Shown here one piece after another: positions 1-7,504 of a DNA stretch of 9,931 bases. The stretch lies in the NCBI GenBank assembly GCA_023425485.1, contig JAFACO010000327.1:1-9931 (forward strand). Direction: 5' to 3'. The DNA comes from Bacillota bacterium. GTDB taxonomy: Bacteria > Bacillota > Clostridia > Lachnospirales > Lachnospiraceae. The notes beneath the pieces are model-generated. The model did no database searches, was not told the DNA's origin, and worked only from the letters and a program-made list of their open reading frames with translations. The translations under genes were made by a program, and so were the position numbers. The stretch's first letter is position 1; every line of letters starts with the position of its first letter.

Positions 1-480
1 GACTATATCTATACAGATAAGGTCTTGTCAAAATTAAGGGATTTGGGCTATGAAGCAATTAGCTCCTTTCGCTTAGGCTCTGTTTTCTATGACAATGCTA
101 AATTAAGAGAGCGTAATCTTACTATAATTTGGTGCATGTTGGTTTTAATTATTATAAGTACTCTGGAAGTACTAATAGTCAGGTCAATCATGAAAATTAG
201 AAACAAAGATTTTATGATATTGGGCTCCATGGGTATGGAACATAAAATAATAAAGAAAATTAATTATTTTGAAATGTACCTATATACTATTGTTGCGGTG
301 GCACTTGTAATCATAGTTGCAAAGGTGCTTCGTATATTTGAAGTTGATTATTTGGTGCGGATCATAAAGTATTTCAATCTGTTTACCTATGGTATTTATA
401 TTGTGCTAAATCTTTCTGTGATTACATTTACTGTATGGCTGTATAATGTTTATTTAAAAAACAGGCAAAAATGGAAGTAA
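1..480 (+). CDS. FtsX-like ABC transporter permease, C-terminal part (5' end outside window)
   Basis: The frame is open from the left edge to a TAA, giving 159 residues, so the true start lies upstream; the in-frame TTG at 25 has no ribosome binding site and is not a credible start. Three hydrophobic stretches are visible: IIWCMLVLIIISTLEVLIV, a second around YTIVAVALVIIVAKVL, and a third around YIVLNLSVITFTVWLY. A short charged cytoplasmic loop (KIRNKDFMILGSMGMEHK) follows the first. This TM, 'lgsMG' loop, TM, TM pattern is typical of the C-terminal half of FtsX/MacB-type permeases. The next gene starts 12 nt downstream and encodes an ATPase-permease fusion, so the two probably form one heteromeric membrane transporter. 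Substrate is unknown; peptide or antimicrobial export is common for such pairs but is only inference here. Confidence 0.75.
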   Translation, partial: DYIYTDKVLSKLRDLGYEAISSFRLGSVFYDNAKLRERNLTIIWCMLVLIIISTLEVLIVRSIMKIRNKDFMILGSMGMEHKIIKKINYFEMYLYTIVAVALVIIVAKVLRIFEVDYLVRIIKYFNLFTYGIYIVLNLSVITFTVWLYNVYLKNRQKWK

Positions 481-492
481 GCTGGAGGCTGT

Positions 493-2949
493 ATGATTAA
501 AGTAAGTAAACTTAATAAATATTATAATAAAGGAAAGTTAAATGAAAATCATATCATCAATGATACCAGTGTTGAATTTGGAAACAGTGGTCTGGTTTGC
601 ATACTTGGTGAAAGTGGTTCAGGCAAAACAACTTTTTTAAATACAGTTGGTGGACTGGATACTTTTACAAGTGGAATAATTCAAATTGATGATAGAACCT
701 TTATGAAATATTCAGAAAAGTCAATTGAGGCTGTGAGAAATTCCAGGTTTGCTTATATTTTTCAGGATCAATATCTTCTCGAGGATTCTACCGTAGCTTA
801 TAATATTGGTCTTGCTTTAAATATGTATGACCTTAGCGACGAAGAACGTGAAAATAGAATTGATTATGTACTGCAAGCAGTAGATTTGCGAAAATACCGC
901 AAGCGGTTAGTCTCACAATTGTCCGGTGGACAAAAACAAAGAGTGGCTATTGCACGAGCTTTAGTGAAAGCCCCGGATATTATTTTTGCAGATGAACCGA
1001 CAGGGAATCTGGATGAAGCAAACACTATGCGAATCATGGGTATTATTAAAAAGATTTCAAAGGATTGCTTGGTTATTCTTGTTACACATGAGAAAAGAAT
1101 TGCGGACTTCTTTGCGGACCGTATCATTTATATTCAAGATGGAAAGATTACCTCTGATGTGAGACATAAGGGAAATAATATTTATCATAATATGGAGGAT
1201 ACCAATCTCTACTTAAAGGAATATAAGAAAGATAGCATCCATAAGGGGAATATTAATATTCACGTTTATAGCAACGAAATACCTGATATAGAGAAATTCC
1301 AGCAATCAGGCGCTGAGAGTATAGATATTAATTTGGTCTATCAAAATGGAAAACTCTATATTCAGGCGGAAAACCCCTCCAATGTAGTAATGCTAAATCA
1401 AGAAACAGAAATGCAGATGGTGGATGAGGTAAGACCGGTATTAGAATTAAGACACTTAGAAGAAAATAATTATGAGCTTTCAAAACTGAAGGATGCAAAA
1501 GGTGCGAGACTTTCCTTAAAAGAGATTTATCGGCTTTCCAAATCAAACGCTGAGATATTAGGGAGAAAACAGCTGTTTATGATTATTACGTTTATCATAA
1601 CAGCGGTACTTCTTGTGCTTTCTGTAATGGATTACTTAACGATAGCCTCCATTGATCGCCAGTCCTTTGTCACAGATGACTCTCATTATGTTTTCATTAA
1701 TGCAAAGCGTAATTCCGCTGCCAGTAACACACAGTATTATGGTGAGTTTAATGAGATTTACCATGAATTTTTAAATCAAAAGATTACGAATGATATCTAT
1801 ATAGATTTGAATACCAAGCTTGGTTTTTATTACGATAGTTTTGGACAAATAGGAAAGATTTCAAACACACTTCCTGAGGCAGCTTATGTAACACTGGAAC
1901 ACTTAGAGCAAGATGATTTAATTCTTGGACGAATGCCACAAAAAAGAGATGAAATTGTCATCGATAAATGGGTGGCTGAGGTGTTCTTAGACAGCAGTAT
2001 TCTTAAAAATCTAATGAAATTAAAGGATTTTATTAATTTAAAAGTAACTTCTGATTTGTTTGGCTCGCAGCTTACCATAGTAGGGATTAGCGATGTAAAT
2101 GAGCCTGTTATCTATGTAAATAAGTACATGGGAATAAGCATGGCAGCCTGGGCGGATAGTATTGCCTCGCTGGATCAATTAAGAGAAAGTTATCCTGGTC
2201 AGTATGAGGAAATCACGCTGGGAGCCAATGAGGTAATGGTTTCGGAAGCAAAATATGCAGATATGCTAGCAAAGGGAGAAAAAGAATTTATAGGTAAAAA
2301 TCTTATTTCATATAAAGTGGCAGGTACGTATCCAGATGAATATAAAGTGACCTATGTATTGGAGGATACCTATTACGAAGAAGTTTTAAATAGTTATATC
2401 TGTGTGAATCGGAAGTTCAAGGTTTATGGAGAGGGGAAGGAAGACACGATTCATTACTTTTCTCCAGAAGCGGGTAACTATGATATGAAGTATGTAGAAA
2501 TGTTAATTGAAGATACCTATCAGGAACAGATGGACAAGTATCAGGCAGAGCGTGCGGTCCAGCTAAACGCTCGCTCAATAAGTACACTAGCAGTTTTTTT
2601 AATTGCAATGTTTCTATTATTTTTTACTATGAAGTCCAATGCAATGAAACGCTCGGATGAAATAGCAGTATATCGATTACTTGGCATAACAAAGGGAAGC
2701 ATCCTTTCTGCATTTACACTTGAAGTAATATGGATAACAAATGCAACCATCTTGCCTGTTATATTGGTTTTAAGTTGTATTATAAAATTTTTGGCAGTCA
2801 TACCAACCTTACAGTTAACAATTGTTTATCCATGGATCGCTATGGTTACCTTGCTGGGATTTTTCTATATGGTGAATATTATAGTTGGAATAATACCAGT
2901 GTACCAGTTGATAAAACAACCACCAGCCAGATTGTCGCAGAAGTTATAG
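493..2949 (+). CDS. ABC transporter, ATP-binding domain fused to FtsX/MacB-like permease
   Basis: An 818-residue protein. The N-terminal ATPase (about 1-225) is complete: Walker A GESGSGKT 39-46, Q-loop Gln91, signature LSGGQ 143-147, Walker B IIFADE 163-168, D-loop NLD 172-174 and switch His199. It resembles the LolD/MacB/BceA group. A polar linker of about 130 residues (226-355) follows. Then come TM1 (about 361-382), a large extracytoplasmic domain (about 383-694), TM2 (about 697-713), the cytoplasmic loop with YRLLGITK (727-734), TM3 (about 744-768) and TM4 (about 781-803). This is the MacB/FtsX topology, in one chain with its ATPase. GGAGG at 484-488 sits 4 nt before the ATG. It is probably co-transcribed with the permease upstream. 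Family assignment is firm. The substrate is not readable from the sequence; export of peptides or lipid-linked molecules, or resistance to them, is the usual role of relatives. Confidence 0.93.
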   Translation: MIKVSKLNKYYNKGKLNENHIINDTSVEFGNSGLVCILGESGSGKTTFLNTVGGLDTFTSGIIQIDDRTFMKYSEKSIEAVRNSRFAYIFQDQYLLEDSTVAYNIGLALNMYDLSDEERENRIDYVLQAVDLRKYRKRLVSQLSGGQKQRVAIARALVKAPDIIFADEPTGNLDEANTMRIMGIIKKISKDCLVILVTHEKRIADFFADRIIYIQDGKITSDVRHKGNNIYHNMEDTNLYLKEYKKDSIHKGNINIHVYSNEIPDIEKFQQSGAESIDINLVYQNGKLYIQAENPSNVVMLNQETEMQMVDEVRPVLELRHLEENNYELSKLKDAKGARLSLKEIYRLSKSNAEILGRKQLFMIITFIITAVLLVLSVMDYLTIASIDRQSFVTDDSHYVFINAKRNSAASNTQYYGEFNEIYHEFLNQKITNDIYIDLNTKLGFYYDSFGQIGKISNTLPEAAYVTLEHLEQDDLILGRMPQKRDEIVIDKWVAEVFLDSSILKNLMKLKDFINLKVTSDLFGSQLTIVGISDVNEPVIYVNKYMGISMAAWADSIASLDQLRESYPGQYEEITLGANEVMVSEAKYADMLAKGEKEFIGKNLISYKVAGTYPDEYKVTYVLEDTYYEEVLNSYICVNRKFKVYGEGKEDTIHYFSPEAGNYDMKYVEMLIEDTYQEQMDKYQAERAVQLNARSISTLAVFLIAMFLLFFTMKSNAMKRSDEIAVYRLLGITKGSILSAFTLEVIWITNATILPVILVLSCIIKFLAVIPTLQLTIVYPWIAMVTLLGFFYMVNIIVGIIPVYQLIKQPPARLSQKL

Positions 2950-2990
2950 TCTAAATCATAAGGAAATAATCAGCAGAGTCAAAGAAAGCA

Positions 2991-3019
2991 TTGAATTCTT
3001 TCCCTGGGAAGCATATAAT
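2991..3019 (+). promoter_or_regulatory. Sigma-A-type promoter of the murL-murD2 unit
   Basis: TTGAAT (2991-2996, four of six matches to TTGACA) and a perfect TATAAT (3014-3019) are separated by exactly 17 nt. Transcription would start near 3026, leaving a leader of about 135 nt before murL. The promoter lies in the gap after the ABC operon, which makes murL-murD2 an independent unit. Confidence 0.7.
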
Positions 3020-3037
3020 AAGCATAGTTAAAATCCT

Positions 3038-3071
3038 AATTACAAAGTGGAGCGACATTCACTTTGTAATT
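3038..3071 (+). promoter_or_regulatory. Perfect 12-bp stem-loop in the murL leader (possible attenuator or terminator)
   Basis: Arms 3038-3049 and 3060-3071 (AATTACAAAGTG / CACTTTGTAATT) pair without mismatch around a 10-nt loop. A further outer pairing, AAGCATA 3020-3026 with TATGCTT 3074-3080, is possible only in a transcript entering from the ABC operon, because the murL promoter would start at about 3026. Only four T residues (3079-3082) follow, so it is a weak intrinsic terminator at best. It may end ABC transcripts, act as an attenuator in the murL leader, or stabilise the mRNA. Confidence 0.55.
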
Positions 3072-3115
3072 GTTATGCTTTTGGATGCAATATTTTCTAG
3101 GAGAGTTATTAATAT

Positions 3116-3172
3116 ATGAATACTTTGACAACGAATAAAGCAAAGGAGCAGGAGGGTTTCTATGCAAAATAG
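3116..3172 (+). CDS. Possible 18-codon leader ORF overlapping the murL start
   Basis: The ATG at 3116 is preceded by GGAGAG (3100-3105, 10 nt upstream) and opens MNTLTTNKAKEQEGFYAK followed by TAG. The stop lies 8 nt beyond the murL ATG (3162), in a different frame, so ribosomes finishing this ORF would end on top of the murL start and could couple or compete with it. It also covers the murL ribosome binding site. It is short enough to occur by chance; no family is recognised. Confidence 0.25.
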   Translation: MNTLTTNKAKEQEGFYAK

Positions 3173-4541
3173 GTTCTATGAACTGCGGGAGAAGCATCCT
3201 GTTTTTACATATGATAAATATGAGCTATTAGATCACGAAGATAGATTGTCTATTACCTACTTTTTTAGTATGGGTGATTATGTTACTTTTACACCCAAGT
3301 GGGAGTTTGTTAAAAAACATATTGACTTTAATTACGAACAGGAAGAAATCGTTCATAAACTTGCTTTTCAATTAGGACTTGTGGAATTAATCAGCTACTG
3401 GAAATGTGCCTGTTCCCCCCTTGTTCAAATTAAAGCAGGTTTTCTTGACGAGGAGCAAATTGCTTGGTGGAAATCACAGTACTATTTAGGACTTGGAGAA
3501 TTTTTTTATACAAATAGAATTCAAAGCAGTATAGAAGAATTCATGAAGATTGAAATCCTTGCGCAACCACAGACGAGTAATTTTGTAAAATTTGAAGCTG
3601 AAAAAACAGGAAGCTTAATTCCGGTAGGAGGCGGCAAGGATTCTGTCGTTACAATGGAATTATTAAGAAAACAGCGAGAAAATAATCTGTGTTATATGAT
3701 TAATGAGAAAGGTGCTTCAAGACAATGTGCACAGATAGCAGGCTTTTTGGAACAGGAAATTATAGTGGTCAACCGAAGTCTGGATGCTAATCTTCTTAGA
3801 TTAAACAAAGTGGGTTACCTGAATGGGCATACGCCGTTCTCGGCAATTGTGGCATTTTCCTCTGTATTAACAGCATATCTTCAGGATAAGCAATATGTAG
3901 TTCTTTCAAATGAAGCTAGTGCAAATGAGAGTACGGTGGAAGGTACAGATGTAAATCATCAATATTCCAAGAGTTATCGCTTTGAACTGGATTTTATTAA
4001 TTATGAGAAAAAATATGTTGATAGCGGCGTACATTATTTCAGTCTTTTAAGGCCGTTTAGTGAATTTCAAATAGCCAAATTTTTTGCAAAACAAGAACCT
4101 TACTATAAGATTTTCAGAAGCTGTAACGTAGGAAGCAAAGAGGATAGGTGGTGTGGTAACTGTCCGAAATGCTTATTTGTGGGACTTATATTGTCGCCAT
4201 TTATTCCAGTAGAACAGTTAACCGAAATCTTTGGTACAGATATGTTTCATAAAGAAAGCCTCCTTCCAATTTTCCGCCAGCTTATCGGAGTAGAACCAGA
4301 GAAGCCTTTCGAATGTGTTGGTACTTGTGATGAGATTAATACCGCGATATGTATAACGATAAATCAATTTGAGGCAGAAGGTAAGCAGCTGCCGGAGCTT
4401 TTTGAATATTATAAAACCACTGACCTCTATACCTCCTATAACAGCAGGCCGGTAAATCCGTATCTGAAGTATTATAATGATGAGAATTCGGTACCGGAGG
4501 AATTTGTGGAACAAATTAAAAATCTGATGTTAGGTGAATGA
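3162..4541 (+). CDS. murL: MurL-type UDP-MurNAc-L-Ala-L-Glu epimerase
   Basis: A 459-residue cytoplasmic protein. The family epimerises the terminal L-glutamate of UDP-MurNAc-L-Ala-L-Glu to D-glutamate in an ATP-dependent reaction that yields AMP and pyrophosphate. A PP-loop (ATP pyrophosphatase) motif GGGKDS is at 156-161, preceded by a strand (SLIPV) and followed by a helix, as in adenylating enzymes. Near the C-terminus, Cys321, Cys331, Cys334 and Cys337 (CGNCPKC core) form a likely metal site, followed by the hydrophobic FVGLILSPF. AGGAGG at 3150-3155 fixes the ATG start. The gene overlaps murD2 by four bases (ATGA), and that neighbour supplies the substrate, which strongly supports the call. 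Without the neighbour the safe name would be a PP-loop superfamily protein. Its own promoter, a leader hairpin and a small upstream ORF suggest regulated expression. Confidence 0.85.
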   Translation: MQNRFYELREKHPVFTYDKYELLDHEDRLSITYFFSMGDYVTFTPKWEFVKKHIDFNYEQEEIVHKLAFQLGLVELISYWKCACSPLVQIKAGFLDEEQIAWWKSQYYLGLGEFFYTNRIQSSIEEFMKIEILAQPQTSNFVKFEAEKTGSLIPVGGGKDSVVTMELLRKQRENNLCYMINEKGASRQCAQIAGFLEQEIIVVNRSLDANLLRLNKVGYLNGHTPFSAIVAFSSVLTAYLQDKQYVVLSNEASANESTVEGTDVNHQYSKSYRFELDFINYEKKYVDSGVHYFSLLRPFSEFQIAKFFAKQEPYYKIFRSCNVGSKEDRWCGNCPKCLFVGLILSPFIPVEQLTEIFGTDMFHKESLLPIFRQLIGVEPEKPFECVGTCDEINTAICITINQFEAEGKQLPELFEYYKTTDLYTSYNSRPVNPYLKYYNDENSVPEEFVEQIKNLMLGE

Positions 4542-5881
4542 GGTACAGCATGATCAGTCAAATCTTGACGAAACTAAAATCTAATAAAATTCTACTTTTG
4601 GGCTTTGGAAGAGAAGGGAAATCAACTTATCAGTTTATTAGAAAGCATCTGCCAGAGCTTGAGCTTGGAATTTATGATAAGAATGAAATAAAGGATGAAC
4701 TAGAGAACGTAGTCTTACATAACGGAAATTCTTATGAGGAAATCTTGTCAGACTATGATATTATTATCAAAAGCCCAGGAATTGTTTTTCATAGCAAAAA
4801 TAGTAAAGCAGTAAAGAAGTTAACTTCACAAACAGAATTGTTCTTGGAATTTTACCGTGATCAGACCATTGGTATTACCGGAACCAAGGGTAAGAGTACA
4901 ACCACTTCTCTGTTATACCATGTGCTTAAGGAAGTAAAGAGACCTGTGGTATTGGCAGGTAATATCGGTATCCCGGTTTTTAATGTACTCGAGGAGATTA
5001 CGCCGGATACATTAGTTGTTTATGAGATGTCCTCACACCAATTGGAGTATGTGACATACTCACCTCATATTGGACTACACCTTAATATTTATCAGGAACA
5101 TCTGGACCACTACGGAACCTTTGAAAAATATGCGGTTGCCAAAGAAAATATCTATAAGTTTCAGCAAAAGGGAGATCTTCTCCTTTATAATAAGGAGTTT
5201 TTAGATATTGGAAAGCATCCAAAACAGGAGACAATAACGATTTCTAATACTCAATCGGATGCAGATGTTGTTGTGAAGGAAAATCAAATTAGTTATAAGG
5301 ATACTATTTTGGACTTGAACGAAGATGAAATGCTTCTCATTGGTCAGCACAATATTTATAACATTGGTGCGGCATATGCAATTGCAAAATATCTTGGCAT
5401 CTCAGAGGAGGATTTTGAGGCAGCAGTGAAGACATTTCAGCCCTTGCCGCATCGATTGGAATATGTTGCAGAGGTACAGGGTGTAAAGTTTTATAATGAT
5501 TCTATTTCTACCATATGTGAGACAACAATCCAGGCGGTAAAGAGCATTAAGAATATAGATACAGTCATTCTGGGAGGAATGGACCGGGGAATTGAATATC
5601 AACCCCTGGTAGATTACCTTATGGACACGGATATTCGGAATTTTATTCTGATGCCGGATACTGGTCTGCGGATACAGAAACTTATGCAAGATATGGAGAA
5701 AATAAAAGAACACACAATTTATTTAACTGCTAATGTTCAAGAAGCTGTAGAGGTTGCAATGAAAGTAACAGCAAGCGGAAAGACCTGTCTGTTTTCACCT
5801 GCAGCAGCCAGCTATGGGTTTTTCAAGAACTTTGAAGAACGTGGAGATATATTTAAGAAATTTGTTTTGGGAATTAGCTAA
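4538..5881 (+). CDS. murD2: MurD2-type UDP-MurNAc-L-Ala:L-glutamate ligase (MurD family)
   Basis: 447 residues, the usual MurD length. The N-terminal nucleotide-sugar domain has GFGREGKS (22-29). The central ATPase has GTKGKSTT (115-122), EMSSHQLE (163-170), and NIYQEHLDHYG (183-193) followed by Lys202, in the position of the carbamylated lysine. The C-terminal domain opens with LPHRLE (303-308) and ends with SPAAASYG (420-427) and FKNFEERG. Where classical MurD reads NDSKATN, this protein reads NDSISTICE (320-328): Ile323 replaces the lysine that holds the D-Glu carboxylate. That change, and the overlap with murL, indicate the L-Glu-adding MurD2 form rather than housekeeping MurD. The listed ATG overlaps the murL stop. 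Met5 (ATG 4550) has a better-spaced GAGG (4540-4543), so the real start may be four codons later. Confidence 0.87.
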   Translation: MRYSMISQILTKLKSNKILLLGFGREGKSTYQFIRKHLPELELGIYDKNEIKDELENVVLHNGNSYEEILSDYDIIIKSPGIVFHSKNSKAVKKLTSQTELFLEFYRDQTIGITGTKGKSTTTSLLYHVLKEVKRPVVLAGNIGIPVFNVLEEITPDTLVVYEMSSHQLEYVTYSPHIGLHLNIYQEHLDHYGTFEKYAVAKENIYKFQQKGDLLLYNKEFLDIGKHPKQETITISNTQSDADVVVKENQISYKDTILDLNEDEMLLIGQHNIYNIGAAYAIAKYLGISEEDFEAAVKTFQPLPHRLEYVAEVQGVKFYNDSISTICETTIQAVKSIKNIDTVILGGMDRGIEYQPLVDYLMDTDIRNFILMPDTGLRIQKLMQDMEKIKEHTIYLTANVQEAVEVAMKVTASGKTCLFSPAAASYGFFKNFEERGDIFKKFVLGIS

Positions 5882-5896
5882 TTAAAAGAATTAACT

Positions 5897-5930
5897 GGGT
5901 GAGGGAGTTTGCTCCTATCACCCTTTCTTT
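5897..5930 (+). terminator. Intrinsic terminator after murD2
   Basis: GGGTGA (5897-5902) pairs with TCACCC (5918-5923), and inside it GGAG (5904-5907) pairs with CTCC (5912-5915) around a TTTG loop. A small bulge (G against TA) separates the two stems. The hairpin is followed directly by TTTCTTT. It lies 16 nt after the murD2 stop and closes the murL-murD2 unit. Confidence 0.85.
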
Positions 5931-5949
5931 ACACGGAGAAAAGGTGATA

Positions 5950-5976
5950 ATGTTAAGTGGAATCATCGCAACATAA
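5950..5976 (+). CDS. Possible 8-codon leader ORF upstream of the MATE gene
   Basis: ATG at 5950 opens MLSGIIAT and stops at TAA 5974-5976, overlapping the start of the ribosome binding site of the exporter gene. It is preceded by GGAG (5936-5939) and AAGGTG (5941-5946). Leader peptides of this kind control some resistance genes, but this one is very short and could be chance. Confidence 0.15.
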   Translation: MLSGIIAT

Positions 5977-5985
5977 AGGAAAGGC

Positions 5986-7359
5986 ATGGTTATTAACTTG
6001 GAAAGTCATACTATTAAGGATAAACAAGGTACGAATGAAATTACAGAAGGTGTCATTTGGAAGCAAATACTTATTTTTTTCTTTCCACTTCTATTTGGCA
6101 CTTTTTTTCAACAGCTATATAACACGGCAGATGCAATTTTTGTGGGACATTTTGTTGGTAAGGAAGCACTTTCTGCTGTAGGTGGTGCCACAGGAACATT
6201 AATCAATCTTCTAATTGGATTTTTTATAGGAATTTCATCCGGTGCTACAGTTGCAATCTCTCAATTCTATGGTGGCAAAAATGAGAACGAAGTACAGAAA
6301 GCAGTACATACTGCGCTGGCACTGGCAATTGCAGGAGGTGCTGTAATCACGTTTGTTGGTATTTTAGGTGCACCAATTGCTCTTAAATGGATGGGCACAC
6401 CGGATGAGATCATGCACTACTCGCTTACATTCTTAAGAATTTATTTTGCAGGTACAATTGCAAATTTAATTTATAACATGGGAGCTGGAATACTTCGTGC
6501 AATTGGAGATTCTAAGAGACCCTTATATTTTTTAATCTTAAGTGTGGCCTTAAATATTTTACTGGATGTTGTTTTTGTAGTATTGCTTGACTTGGGAGTT
6601 GCTGGGGCCGCAATGGCAACGGTTATTTCACAGATTTTTAGTGCAGTGATGGTATGTATTACTTTAATGAGAACAAGCGATATCTATAAGCTTTATCTTA
6701 GGAAAATTCGTTTTCATGGTGACACCCTGCATCGTATTGTACGAATTGGCTTTCCGGCAGGTTTACAATCCTTAATGTACACATCCTCCAATGTTATAAT
6801 ACAAACGAATATGAATAGTTTTGGAACCAATACCATTGCAGCCTGGAGTGCTTACAGTAAAATCGATGGACTTTTCTGGATGACCATGAGTTCCTTTGGT
6901 ATTGCAATTACAACCTTTGCAGGACAGAATTTTGGAGCAGGACGCTACGATCGAGTACGCAAAGGAGTAAAGGTGTGTATTTCAATTGCAATGTCTGTGG
7001 CAATTGTTTTAAGTATTTTTCTCTATTTTGCAGGACCTCATCTTTATCGCTTATTTACAAAAGATGCCTTAGTTCTGCAGGAAGGATTGGAAATCCTGCA
7101 TTTTATGGTGCCAGGTTTCTTCACCTATGTTTTAATTGAGATTTTATCAGGCACACTAAGAGGAATGGGAAATTCATTTATTCCGATGCTTATGACAGGA
7201 GTTGGTATCTGTGCTCTTCGTGTTGTATGGATATTTACCATGGTGCCAATTCTGCATGATGTTAGGACTGTAATGTTCAGCTATCCGATGACCTGGACAG
7301 TGACCTCTATCTGTTTTATTATTTATTATCGATATTATGTTAAGAAGCAAAAATACTAA
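5986..7359 (+). CDS. MATE family multidrug/metabolite efflux transporter
   Basis: 457 residues, full length for the family, with about twelve predicted membrane helices. The N-terminus has the typical MATE entry: ITEGVIWKQILIFFFPLLF, then FFQQLYNTADAIFVGHFVG. The two pseudo-symmetric halves are visible as related loop motifs, GILRAIGDSKRP (168-179) and GTLRGMGNSFIP (389-400). The family exports cationic drugs or metabolites across the cytoplasmic membrane using an Na+ or H+ gradient; which ion and which substrate cannot be told here. AAAGGA at 5975-5980 lies 5 nt before the ATG. The terminator after murD2 separates it from the cell-wall genes, so it is probably a separate unit, though I see no convincing promoter. 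No terminator is evident after its stop; the repeat array begins within about 25 nt. Confidence 0.93.
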   Translation: MVINLESHTIKDKQGTNEITEGVIWKQILIFFFPLLFGTFFQQLYNTADAIFVGHFVGKEALSAVGGATGTLINLLIGFFIGISSGATVAISQFYGGKNENEVQKAVHTALALAIAGGAVITFVGILGAPIALKWMGTPDEIMHYSLTFLRIYFAGTIANLIYNMGAGILRAIGDSKRPLYFLILSVALNILLDVVFVVLLDLGVAGAAMATVISQIFSAVMVCITLMRTSDIYKLYLRKIRFHGDTLHRIVRIGFPAGLQSLMYTSSNVIIQTNMNSFGTNTIAAWSAYSKIDGLFWMTMSSFGIAITTFAGQNFGAGRYDRVRKGVKVCISIAMSVAIVLSIFLYFAGPHLYRLFTKDALVLQEGLEILHFMVPGFFTYVLIEILSGTLRGMGNSFIPMLMTGVGICALRVVWIFTMVPILHDVRTVMFSYPMTWTVTSICFIIYYRYYVKKQKY

Positions 7360-7397
7360 TCTCACAGAGAAATAAGAAATAAGTGATATTACAGTTA

Positions 7398-7497
7398 GAA
7401 CCAAGCTCGAAAACCTGCGGTTTCCTCGCTGTTTGGCTTTCGCCAAACAATAATAATTTACAATTAACCTTAGAAGGCAAGCTTTCACGGCTAATTT
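7398..7497 (+). repeat. Repeat module 1
   Basis: Begins GAACCAAGCTCG and contains the hairpin TGTTTGGC-TTTC-GCCAAACA at 7430-7449, 32 nt from the module start as in every copy. Its left stem arm is the TTTACAATTA type seen in module 4, while its right arm is shortened; the two still pair over nine bases with one bulged C. GAAGGC replaces GAAAGC in the small inner hairpin, weakening it. Confidence 0.85.
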
Positions 7498-7504
7498 AAA
7501 GAAA

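Noticed and set aside
25..27. TTG as the start of the first gene
   Set aside because: The frame is open to the left edge and there is no ribosome binding site before this TTG, so the gene is simply cut by the window.
864..2801. Several minus-strand open frames inside the ABC fusion gene
   Set aside because: All lie opposite a complete, motif-rich coding sequence and show no protein features or ribosome binding sites of note.
2730..2954. Plus-strand frame overlapping the end of the ABC fusion gene, possible frameshifted tail
   Set aside because: The main frame keeps its TM3 and TM4 segments and a natural family C-terminus, so no frameshift is needed.
3125..3130. Perfect TTGACA (-35 hexamer) just before murL
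   Set aside because: No -10 hexamer follows at 16-18 nt; the sequence there is the murL ribosome binding site.
5957..6181. Alternative frame overlapping the 5' end of the MATE gene
   Set aside because: The MATE frame has the family N-terminal motifs; the other frame has none and lacks a binding site.
7430..7449. TGTTTGGC/GCCAAACA hairpin as a terminator for the MATE gene
   Set aside because: No run of T follows it on the plus strand, nor on the minus strand, and it recurs identically in all four modules.
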